A stretch of 11,215 nucleotides of DNA from Alphaproteobacteria bacterium UBA2947. GTDB taxonomy: Bacteria; Pseudomonadota; Alphaproteobacteria; Rs-D84. The notes under the pieces are model-generated. The model searched no databases. It saw only the letters and a list, made by a program, of their open reading frames with translations, and was not told the DNA's origin. The position numbers and the translations under genes were made by a program. Numbering within the stretch: position 1 is the first letter of the stretch; the number at the start of each line of letters is the position of its first letter. Shown piece after piece: positions 1 through 6,774 of the stretch. The stretch is from the NCBI GenBank assembly GCA_002348925.1, contig DEBV01000008.1, positions 36,729 through 47,943 of the forward strand, read 5' to 3'.

Positions 1-1978
1 GTGCCTTGGATTCGCCACCTTCTTCACAAACTTGCTGTTTACGGCAAACATGACAATTACGCAAAGATGGTTCAAAAGATACTGTGTGTATATAACTGTA
101 ATTAGATTTTGATTCTTCTGGTTCTTCTGGCTTATAAGTATTCAAACAAATCGCCTTTGCTTCTTCCACATCTTTCTTACGCGCCAATTCTGCAATCTTG
201 GTATCAAGTTCGCGCAGGTTGCGATTTTCTGCAGACATCTTTGCCAACAATTTCGCGGTATTAAACACACTCACACCCAAAGAATTTTTATCTTTAAGTT
301 TTTTATTACCTTTGTTGGCAACATTACCACTTTGAGAGTCCGCACACGCAGCAACCGTTGTATCCGCTTCGAATTGTTTAAAGAATTCTTCAACCGCAGC
401 ATCCGAATTTGCAACCACTGTCTTGCGCAGATTTGCCAGTCCTTCTTCTGTCGTTGGCAAATCAACCAACGATTCAATAGATGTATCTGTTGGTAAACAC
501 GCCATATCAGTACCACAAACTTTGCCAAGTTGTTCACCAAAATAATTTACACAACCTTGCATCATCTGATAATCCATCTGCAATAATGCAGCCTGAACAA
601 TGATATCAAATTGGGTTGCACTCTTACAAGATGGGAACATATCTTGTGGGCAAAGTGCAGCTATTTCATAAGGTTTCTTGCCCAAACATTCTGGTTTTGT
701 AAAATCAACACCACATTTATCTTGCAAGCATTTATCAATATCGTTTTCACAGAACTTGGTTTGCAAATAGCCCAACTTGTCATTTACAACAGCTTGGAAT
801 CCCGGGATTTTCGCATCACATTCTGTGATAACAGGACAAATTCCCGCTGCAACATTAACATCGGTTAAACATTCTGCATTTGTTGATGTAGAACAACCCT
901 CTTCCAAACAGTTTTGCACACGCGCCAAACAAGTTTGTCTTTCATATTTGTCTGCATATTTTGCCGCTTCTTCTAAAACACTCTTAGATTCTGCTTTCCA
1001 ATCTTTGACAACATAATCACGAACCGCCATACACTGATCCAGAACATTGTCGCACGCATTTGAACGACGTTGCAACAATTTGCTATCAAGACAATTTTCA
1101 AAATTCGCACCACATCCGCCCTTGTCTGCTATGCAAGAACGATACGCCAACAAACATTCACCACGATTATATTTGTTCGTTGTATCTAACATTTCAAGAC
1201 GCGCCTTGCGAACAGCAGATTCTGCAACCCGTTTATTAGATTCTGCGTTTGTTTTTTGATCCGCCAAATAAGCGTCATAACTTTTACAATCTTGAACAAC
1301 CATACGCGAATAAAGCATTTCTTCCATTTCGGCTTTGTCACCACAAGATTTTAATTCTGACGCACAATATTTTTTTGCCTTTTTGTACAAATCTTCACCC
1401 AATTCAACATCATCACCAAGTTCTTCTTCATCATCATCAGATAACCATGACATAAAATTAGCACTTGAAATCTTTGTACTCGTTGCCGAATCTTTGAAAA
1501 CCAATCCTGCCTTGGCCCCCAACTGTTCGCGTTCGACACCTTCGGTATACAATTTGTCTGCTTCTGCTTGGATTTCCAAAACCGCTTTTATCTTGCTTTT
1601 CGCCAGATTTATGTTTTCAGAACACGCACAACGTTCACCCTGACTTTCATCCAACAAACAAAAATCATCCATACATTGACGATAAGCACTGCGACAATCA
1701 GACGAAGAAACAACAGGGCTATTTGAAGTTTTTTCTTCTTCGACAACTGACGTTTCTACGGTTTCAGTAACAACAGATGTTTGTTGTTCCTCTGATGATT
1801 GCGAGGCTTGAATTGCGACAGAATTCGCAACACCAGCAACAACCGCGGAAGAAATCGACGGCATTCTTGCACCTGCTTGGTTCGTCCTGACCATGCCAAC
1901 ACGCGCGTCCGAACGCCCCGCCCCACATACAACCGACGGAAACACCAATAAAAACGGCAAAATTTTTATTATTTTCAT
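1..1978 (-). CDS. Large secreted Cys-rich protein, paralogue of the 2463-4757 product (3' end beyond window)
   Basis: The reading frame runs open from ATG at 1978 to the window edge (659 codons, no stop), so the C-terminus is missing. An AGGAAG ribosome site lies 7 nt before the ATG. Residues 1-20 are a signal peptide (two Lys, then a hydrophobic stretch), so export is expected. There is no convincing lipobox. Residues 60-94 form an acidic Ser/Val/Glu linker with 8 acidic and 1 basic residues. Then come 34 cysteines, beginning with C95, C102, C107, C117 and C119. Seven pairs have C-X6-C spacing (95/102, 205/212, 275/282, 289/296, 309/316, 350/357, 410/417). Residues 350-409 and 410-475 look like a tandem duplication. 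Residues 180-197 are very acidic (DDDEEE plus neighbours). C642, C645 and C651 form C-X2-C-X5-C followed by Gly-Gly. I recognise no named family. A disulfide-rich periplasmic or surface structural protein is my inference. Confidence 0.88.
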   Translation of the reverse strand, partial: MKIIKILPFLLVFPSVVCGAGRSDARVGMVRTNQAGARMPSISSAVVAGVANSVAIQASQSSEEQQTSVVTETVETSVVEEEKTSNSPVVSSSDCRSAYRQCMDDFCLLDESQGERCACSENINLAKSKIKAVLEIQAEADKLYTEGVEREQLGAKAGLVFKDSATSTKISSANFMSWLSDDDEEELGDDVELGEDLYKKAKKYCASELKSCGDKAEMEEMLYSRMVVQDCKSYDAYLADQKTNAESNKRVAESAVRKARLEMLDTTNKYNRGECLLAYRSCIADKGGCGANFENCLDSKLLQRRSNACDNVLDQCMAVRDYVVKDWKAESKSVLEEAAKYADKYERQTCLARVQNCLEEGCSTSTNAECLTDVNVAAGICPVITECDAKIPGFQAVVNDKLGYLQTKFCENDIDKCLQDKCGVDFTKPECLGKKPYEIAALCPQDMFPSCKSATQFDIIVQAALLQMDYQMMQGCVNYFGEQLGKVCGTDMACLPTDTSIESLVDLPTTEEGLANLRKTVVANSDAAVEEFFKQFEADTTVAACADSQSGNVANKGNKKLKDKNSLGVSVFNTAKLLAKMSAENRNLRELDTKIAELARKKDVEEAKAICLNTYKPEEPEESKSNYSYIHTVSFEPSLRNCHVCRKQQVCEEGGESKA

Positions 1979-2004
1979 AAGAGCCCTTCCTACATTTTTA
2001 TATT

Positions 2005-2033
2005 ATTTTATCAAAAAAATAGCATGCTTGCAA
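2005..2033 (-). promoter_or_regulatory. Putative sigma70-type promoter of the left Cys-rich gene
   Basis: Reading the minus strand, TTGCAA (2033-2028) is followed by a 17-bp spacer and TAAAAT (2010-2005). This would start transcription near 1998, about 20 nt before the ATG, which leaves room for the AGGAAG ribosome site. The -35 box is the centre of the 12-bp perfect palindrome at 2025-2036. Prediction is by consensus only. Confidence 0.5.
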
Positions 2034-2036
2034 GCA
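2025..2036. promoter_or_regulatory. 12-bp perfect palindrome in the divergent promoter region
   Basis: TGCTTGCAAGCA is a perfect inverted repeat. It covers the proposed -35 box of the leftward gene and ends 15 bp before the proposed -35 box of infA. A dyad at this place could be an operator for a dimeric regulator, but no regulator is identifiable here. The overlapping GCATGC at 2022-2027 recurs at 2064-2069 inside the infA promoter spacer. Confidence 0.3.
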
Positions 2037-2050
2037 CATATAAAAACTTC

Positions 2051-2079
2051 TTGCAATTTTATCGCATGCCGAATATCAT
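2051..2079 (+). promoter_or_regulatory. Putative sigma70-type promoter of infA
   Basis: TTGCAA (2051-2056), a 17-bp spacer and TATCAT (2074-2079) predict a start near 2086 and a leader of about 24 nt that includes the TGAGG ribosome site. The -35 hexamer is the same as in the opposing promoter. Prediction is by consensus only. Confidence 0.45.
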
Positions 2080-2109
2080 TAAACAGTTGAAAAAATGAGG
2101 TTTTTATTT

Positions 2110-2361
2110 ATGGCAAAAGATGATGTAATTGTTTTTTCTGGTACCGTCGAAGAAAGATTACCAAACACAATGTTTCGCGTACGTCTTGAAAACGGTCATA
2201 TGATATTGGCAACAGTTTGTGGCAAAATGCGCAAAGCACGCATATGGGTCAATGTTGGCGAAAAGGTTCACGTTGAAATGACACCTTATGATTTAGACAA
2301 AGGCAGAATAACCTTTGTAGAACGCACACACACGCAAACAGAAGGTGCGCCAAATCACTAA
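2110..2361 (+). CDS. infA: Translation initiation factor IF-1
   Basis: IF-1 is a small OB-fold protein. It binds the ribosomal A site on the 30S subunit with IF-2 and IF-3 and helps select the initiator tRNA. The 83-residue product starts MAKDD and carries the family hallmarks LPNTMFRV (17-24), LENGH (26-30), GKMRK (38-42) and TPYDLDKGRI (58-67). The body ends at residue 72, as in the usual 72-aa protein. An 11-residue polar tail (THTQTEGAPNH) follows and is an extension. I chose ATG 2110 over the in-frame ATG at 2095 because family members begin MAK and because GAGG (2097-2100) sits 9 nt before it. The five residues added by the upstream start match nothing in the family. The gene is probably monocistronic, with its own promoter and terminator. 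Confidence 0.96.
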   Translation: MAKDDVIVFSGTVEERLPNTMFRVRLENGHMILATVCGKMRKARIWVNVGEKVHVEMTPYDLDKGRITFVERTHTQTEGAPNH

Positions 2362-2369
2362 TAAAAAAC

Positions 2370-2397
2370 AAAATCCATTTTATATGGATTTTTTTTT
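2370..2397 (+). terminator. Rho-independent terminator of infA
   Basis: A 9-bp stem (2370-2378 pairing with 2384-2392) with a 5-nt loop runs directly into an uninterrupted T tract ending at 2397. It begins 8 nt after the infA stop codon and separates infA from the downstream Cys-rich gene. Confidence 0.8.
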
Positions 2398-2416
2398 GCA
2401 CTTTCATAAAATAACC

Positions 2417-2446
2417 TTGCTTCAAACACCCTATTTTTGATATTAT
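2417..2446 (+). promoter_or_regulatory. Possible promoter of the right Cys-rich gene
   Basis: TTGCTT (2417-2422) and TATTAT (2441-2446) are separated by 18 bp. Transcription would start near 2453, leaving a leader of only about 10 nt before ATG 2463. The match is moderate, and the AT-rich surroundings give several alternative -10 boxes. Confidence 0.35.
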
Positions 2447-2462
2447 TATTAAAAAGTATAGG

Positions 2463-4757
2463 ATGAGAAAAATTTGTCTTGTTTTTCTTGGGTTGTTTTT
2501 ATGCATCGATGGTGTCGATGCTGCTGTACGTACACAACAAAATACGATAAACACAACCTCTTCACGACAAATGGTCAATAATCCACGAACGAATGGCGTT
2601 CAAACACGTTCTGTATCAGCAAGAACAGCGGTTTCACAAAACACAAGTCGCAAAACAAAATCAAGAAATGCCACAAACAAAATCGTCACAGGACGCAGTG
2701 CAACAAAAAAAGTCGCGACACGCGCATCTGTTAATTCGCGTGCTGCAACAACATTACAAACACAAACTTTTGGCGAAAAGTATAATTCTTGTCGCAATGC
2801 ATATTTTACATGTATGGATCAATTTTGCGCACTTCAAAACGAAACCTATCGTCGTTGTGTGTGTTCTTCTAAATTGCAATCTATAAAAAAACAAGAACAA
2901 ACATTATCACAAACATCTGACAGTTTGAAAAATTTTGAAGATTTAAACATAGAAACAATAAATAAATCTGCATCGGAAGTCCAAGCAATGCTGCACGCAT
3001 CCGAAGGTGAAACAGGTATAAAAAAAGATAATTCTAACAGTGCAAACACATTAAAGAATATATCTGCCGTTCTCAGCGATACAAAGAAACAATCTTTATC
3101 AACCCAAGGCACACTAGATATCGCAGGCGACATAAAATCAATTTGGAAAACAACTGATTTAATTGGTGGCGCAGATATCGCGAACCTTACAGGTGAATCA
3201 TTATACAATGCGGTGCATGCACAATGTTCCGAACTGGTCGCACCAAATTGCAATGAAACAGATTTAAAAATGATTTCATCTGCATATGGTATGTATATTG
3301 AAAACGATTGCAATGTACTGGAAAACAATCTTAAAGAAAGAAAGACCCTGGCAAATGTCGCCATACGGGACACACGTCACAAAATGCAAGATGCGCGTCT
3401 TGAAAATTATGATGCACACAATTCGGTCAGCATAAACGATTGTATTTCAAATGTCCGTAAAGACATTACTGCCAATGCTGCATGTGGCGAAGGATATATT
3501 CACTGTCTTGATTTTTCAGGTAAATATTTAAATTTCTCAACAGGGGAACCAATATATTCACCTGACTTTTTCCAGTTGGGAAATCAAATTTCTTTGTCTG
3601 GCGAATTATTAAAAAACAGCAAAAATTCCGCATATGTAGATATGCTTAATAAAAAACGTGACTTCGCAACACAAAGTCTTGATTTATGTCGCGATGATGC
3701 AGATGCCGTATGGAAAGAATTTTTAAATCAAGCCATTGTTGAAATATATCAGGCACAACAAGAACGCATACAAACTGTAAAAAAAGAATGTTTGGCGGTC
3801 GTCAATGAATGTTATTTGAAAAAATCTGAACAATTAAAAAGTTATGTTGGAACAGAAACCAGTATGAACCCAAATCAAACTTTGGAATTATCAGAAGAAA
3901 TGTGCGCAGATAAATTAAACACTTGCAGCAATCTTTATGGTGGCGGAACATCTGGTTTGGATGTCTTGGTTGCCACAATGACGGGCATCACAGATGCAAC
4001 CATTGAACAATCTTGTCCTGAATTATTAAATACATTTGTTCAAAAACTCTGTGCTGTATCGGTAAATGATTCTGCACATTCTGCACCATACGGTTGTCGC
4101 ACATATGCCCCAGGCGAAGCGCGATATGCACGTGTTAAAGATTGTAATTCAAAAACAGTAAATCCTTTTTCTAAAACAAACTTTCTTTTAACTAACATCG
4201 ATACATCTAATGATTTTTCCGATTATATTGGAATATGTTCTGTTAATTCGTATAAACGTTATACCAGTTGCAAAAGCGGATATTATTTGTATTCAAAAGA
4301 TTATTGTTCTGATGCCAAAGAAGACTGTTACAGCGAAGACTTTGCAACAGAATGTCGCAAATGTCCATCAGATGCAATTTGTGCTGGCGGAACAACAGAA
4401 CCAGAATATATAGAAGAATCAACCACTTTATACGCAAAATGCGGCACAGACTACATAGGCAGCCTTTATCAACAATTAGCAATATACGCATTGCAAAATT
4501 GTACCCGACCATCTGAATTATCAACTGTCTTGTCAGAAACATTATTATCATATGTCAATGAAACAATGAACAATACACGCGCACAATTAGTTGTTGCTCT
4601 TTCCAAAGAATGTTCTGCACAATCTGGGATATGGATAGATATTCCATGGGTTGATGAAAACGATGACGGTATACACGATTCTACTGGCGATGCATTGTTA
4701 AATACTTTCTATATGACAACAGGAACCAATGGTTTGTGGGGTTATTGTAAAAAATAA
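2463..4757 (+). CDS. Large secreted Cys-rich protein (764 aa), paralogue of the 1-1978 product
   Basis: Residues 1-20 form a signal peptide (MRKI, a hydrophobic core, then VDA before A21), so export is expected. No later membrane segment is evident. Residues 22-104 are a low-complexity Thr/Ser/Asn linker with 15 Arg/Lys and no Asp/Glu. Thirty-one cysteines follow. C110, C117, C122, C132 and C134 have exactly the spacing of the paralogue. Residues 246-350 also align with it (SLY then C255, C263, C283, an ARLE segment, C327, C341, C348, LD). C-X6-C pairs are at 110/117, 341/348, 443/450, 481/488 and 615/622. Residues 592-643 are dense in Cys and contain a CKSGYY segment and C631-X2-C634-X5-C640-x-G-G. 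Residues 731-739 fit an EF-hand-like DxNxDGxxD loop. The ribosome site is weak (only AGG touching the ATG). No named family is recognised. A disulfide-stabilised envelope protein is inference. Confidence 0.92.
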   Translation: MRKICLVFLGLFLCIDGVDAAVRTQQNTINTTSSRQMVNNPRTNGVQTRSVSARTAVSQNTSRKTKSRNATNKIVTGRSATKKVATRASVNSRAATTLQTQTFGEKYNSCRNAYFTCMDQFCALQNETYRRCVCSSKLQSIKKQEQTLSQTSDSLKNFEDLNIETINKSASEVQAMLHASEGETGIKKDNSNSANTLKNISAVLSDTKKQSLSTQGTLDIAGDIKSIWKTTDLIGGADIANLTGESLYNAVHAQCSELVAPNCNETDLKMISSAYGMYIENDCNVLENNLKERKTLANVAIRDTRHKMQDARLENYDAHNSVSINDCISNVRKDITANAACGEGYIHCLDFSGKYLNFSTGEPIYSPDFFQLGNQISLSGELLKNSKNSAYVDMLNKKRDFATQSLDLCRDDADAVWKEFLNQAIVEIYQAQQERIQTVKKECLAVVNECYLKKSEQLKSYVGTETSMNPNQTLELSEEMCADKLNTCSNLYGGGTSGLDVLVATMTGITDATIEQSCPELLNTFVQKLCAVSVNDSAHSAPYGCRTYAPGEARYARVKDCNSKTVNPFSKTNFLLTNIDTSNDFSDYIGICSVNSYKRYTSCKSGYYLYSKDYCSDAKEDCYSEDFATECRKCPSDAICAGGTTEPEYIEESTTLYAKCGTDYIGSLYQQLAIYALQNCTRPSELSTVLSETLLSYVNETMNNTRAQLVVALSKECSAQSGIWIDIPWVDENDDGIHDSTGDALLNTFYMTTGTNGLWGYCKK

Positions 4758-4788
4758 ACAGCGATAGAATCATCGCTGTTTATTTTTT
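4749..4788. terminator. Bidirectional terminator between the Cys-rich gene and clpX
   Basis: Near-perfect inverted arms 4749-4765 and 4772-4788 enclose a 6-nt loop (AGAATC). The GC-containing core is ACAGCGAT paired with ATCGCTGT, flanked by A tracts on the left and T tracts on the right. It therefore reads as stem plus U-run on both strands. The left arm overlaps the stop codon of the rightward gene and the hairpin lies 13 bp from the clpX stop. This fits two convergent units sharing one terminator. Confidence 0.85.
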
Positions 4789-4800
4789 TATATTTTATAT

Positions 4801-6063
4801 TTATGCAACTTTCTTTGTTTCTGCATATATTTCCACGGGTTCTTTTTTACCGTTCACAACATCTGCATCTATAACAATTTCTTGCAAATCTTTTTTATCA
4901 GGTGCTTCAAACATTGGCTTTAATAAAATCTTTTCCAATATTGAACGCAAACCACGCGCACCTGTTTTTCTTTCGATTGCCATTTTTGCGATTGCGGTCA
5001 ATCCATCTTTTGTGATTGTTAATTTTATGCCGTCCATTTCTAACATAGCCGCATATTGTTTAACAATCGCATTCTTTGGTTCGGTCAGAATTTTAACCAA
5101 TGCTTTTTCATCCAATGGTTGCAAAGTTGTGACTATTGGCAAACGACCAATCAGTTCAGGGATAATTCCGAAACGCACCAAATCACTTGATTGAACATCA
5201 TCCAATCTGTCTTTTTCTTCGCGTTCTTTTTTATCACTTACATTTGCACCGAAACCTATACCTGCACGACCAGCAGAGCGTGCGGCAATAATTTTATTAA
5301 GACCGTCAAATGCACCACCACAGATAAACAAAATCTTGCTGGTATCCAATTGAACAGTTGATTCCCCAGGGTGTTTACGTCCACCACCACCAGCAGGAAC
5401 ATTAGCAACAGTTCCTTCGATTAACTTTAACAGCGCCTGTTGAACACCTTCGCCAGAAACATCACGTGTTAATGATGGGTTTTCAGATTTGCGTGAAATT
5501 TTATCTATTTCATCGATATAGATAATTCCACGTTGTGCGCGTTCTACATCAAAATTCGCATTTTGTAATAAACGTGTTAACACAGATTCAACATCATCAC
5601 CAACATAACCTGCTTCGGTCAAAGTGGTTGCGTCTGCAATCGCAAAAGGCACATCCAATACACGCGCCAAAGTTTGCGCAAATAATGTCTTACCTGTACC
5701 AGTTGAACCAATCATCAAAATATTTGATTTCTGTATTTCTACATTTGAAGCAACGGATGCACTGTTTCGTTTATAATGATTATACACAGCCACAGCCAGT
5801 GTTCTTTTCGCACTGTCTTGACCAATGACATATTCATTCAAGAATTTATAAATTTCAGATGGCGTTGGCAAAGCCACAGATTCATTTTTAATTTGTGCTT
5901 TCTTGTCATCTGCCATAATATCATTACACAGATTGATACATTCATCACAAATGCAAACATCTTTACCGCTTACTAATTTTTTTACTTCATACACAGACTT
6001 ACCACAGAAACTACAAAACTGCTGTGGGGTTGACGGAGTATTTGTTGTCTTGTCATTACTCAT
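4801..6063 (-). CDS. clpX: ATP-dependent Clp protease ATP-binding subunit ClpX
   Basis: ClpX is the cytoplasmic AAA+ unfoldase that recognises substrates and feeds them to ClpP. The 420-residue length is normal. The N-terminal zinc-binding domain has C17, C20, C39 and C42. The AAA+ domain carries Walker A GSTGTGKT (119-126), the pore-loop motif GYVG, Walker B with IDEID, the RKH pore loop (GGRKHPGE) and the sensor-2 segment GARGLRS. The IGF loop that docks on ClpP is present (GIGFGA), so it should pair with the ClpP encoded just upstream. Walker A has Ser where Pro is common, a mild variant. AAGG lies 8 nt before ATG 6063, and the gene starts 26 bp after the clpP stop, so one transcript is likely. 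The usual downstream neighbour lon is absent and the shared terminator follows instead. Confidence 0.98.
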   Translation of the reverse strand: MSNDKTTNTPSTPQQFCSFCGKSVYEVKKLVSGKDVCICDECINLCNDIMADDKKAQIKNESVALPTPSEIYKFLNEYVIGQDSAKRTLAVAVYNHYKRNSASVASNVEIQKSNILMIGSTGTGKTLFAQTLARVLDVPFAIADATTLTEAGYVGDDVESVLTRLLQNANFDVERAQRGIIYIDEIDKISRKSENPSLTRDVSGEGVQQALLKLIEGTVANVPAGGGGRKHPGESTVQLDTSKILFICGGAFDGLNKIIAARSAGRAGIGFGANVSDKKEREEKDRLDDVQSSDLVRFGIIPELIGRLPIVTTLQPLDEKALVKILTEPKNAIVKQYAAMLEMDGIKLTITKDGLTAIAKMAIERKTGARGLRSILEKILLKPMFEAPDKKDLQEIVIDADVVNGKKEPVEIYAETKKVA

Positions 6064-6089
6064 TTTTATAAACCTTGAATTATAAAAAA

Positions 6090-6671
6090 TTATTTTCTGG
6101 TTAAAATTTCATCAAACAAACCGAATTTCTTGGCATCTTCCGCACTCATCCAATTATCGCGTTCCATTGCATCGAAAACTTCTTTTTCTTTGCGTCCAGT
6201 AAAGCCAGCCATTTGTTTAATAAACAACTGTTTAACGCGTTGCATTTCTTTCATATATATTTCCATATCTGTCACTTTACCTTGTGTTCCAGAAGATGGT
6301 TGATGAATCATAATTTCTGTATTTGGCAAAACGAAACGTTTACCCTTGGCACCCGCAGCCAACAACACTGTCCCCATAGAAGCAACCAAACCCATACCGA
6401 TTGTTGAAACATCAGGTTTGATATACTGCATAGTATCCATAATCGCCCAACCAGCAGTCACATCACCACCAGGTGTGTTTATATATAACGAAATATCTGC
6501 ATTTGGATTTTCAGATTCCAAGAACAACAACTGTGCAACAATAGTGTTTGCCATTGCTGGTTCAATTGGACCAGAAACCATAATAATTCTGTCGCGCAAA
6601 AGACGCGAATAAATATCAAAAGAACGTTCACCTTTTGGAGATTCTTCGATAACAATAGGAACTAAAGACAT
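6090..6671 (-). CDS. clpP: ATP-dependent Clp protease proteolytic subunit ClpP
   Basis: ClpP is the tetradecameric serine peptidase that degrades polypeptides delivered by ClpX. The 193-residue product has the full catalytic triad: S98 in GLVASMG, H123 in MIHQPS and D172 in ERDN. Other family signatures are GERSFDIYSRLL near the N-terminus, INTPGGDV (64-71) and the C-terminal GLFDEIL. Only a short propeptide precedes the mature-type N-terminus, as usual. GAGG sits 7 nt before ATG 6671. clpX follows 26 bp downstream on the same strand. In many alphaproteobacteria tig precedes clpP, but here pgk lies upstream across a 103-bp gap that contains a promoter. In alphaproteobacteria with a CtrA cell cycle ClpXP degrades cell-cycle regulators; whether that holds here cannot be seen. 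Confidence 0.98.
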   Translation of the reverse strand: MSLVPIVIEESPKGERSFDIYSRLLRDRIIMVSGPIEPAMANTIVAQLLFLESENPNADISLYINTPGGDVTAGWAIMDTMQYIKPDVSTIGMGLVASMGTVLLAAGAKGKRFVLPNTEIMIHQPSSGTQGKVTDMEIYMKEMQRVKQLFIKQMAGFTGRKEKEVFDAMERDNWMSAEDAKKFGLFDEILTRK

Positions 6672-6695
6672 AATAAATCCTCTTTTTTACAGTAA

Positions 6696-6725
6696 ATTAT
6701 ACCACCAATTTGACCGATTCGCCAA
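6696..6725 (-). promoter_or_regulatory. Promoter of clpP-clpX, with a GANTC site at the -35 box
   Basis: On the minus strand TTGGCG (6725-6720), an 18-bp spacer and a perfect TATAAT (6701-6696) predict a start near 6689, some 18 nt before clpP. The GANTC site GATTC (6716-6720) touches the -35 hexamer. It is part of the 10-mer ACCGATTCGC (6713-6722), which also occurs between the nrdR and ccrM promoters. Confidence 0.65.
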
Positions 6726-6747
6726 TTTTATAGTAAATAAATAAGGA

Positions 6748-6762
6748 AAAATCTCAGATTTT
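6748..6762 (-). terminator. Weak candidate terminator after pgk
   Basis: A short A/T-rich hairpin (AAAATC paired with GATTTT around a 3-nt loop) with a short T run on the minus strand lies 12 nt past the pgk stop. It has little GC and a minimal loop, so some read-through into clpP is plausible. Confidence 0.3.
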
Positions 6763-6774
6763 CAAGATGGCTTA

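Noticed and set aside
1420..1440. Short TTC/ATC trinucleotide run
   Set aside because: It encodes the DDDEEE stretch of the left Cys-rich protein; at three repeats each it is too short to call a phase-variable microsatellite.
1335..1643. Plus-strand frames inside the left Cys-rich gene (and similar antisense frames across the window)
   Set aside because: They lie opposite genes with signal peptides or known domains, have low-complexity or unconvincing translations, and lack ribosome sites.
1919..1978. Lipoprotein signal in the left Cys-rich protein (C18)
   Set aside because: The residues before C18 (PSVV) do not form a proper lipobox, and the sequence fits an ordinary signal peptide better.
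2095..2109. Upstream in-frame ATG of infA giving a 5-residue longer protein
   Set aside because: IF-1 proteins begin MAK, and the GAGG ribosome site lies between the two ATGs and serves the second.
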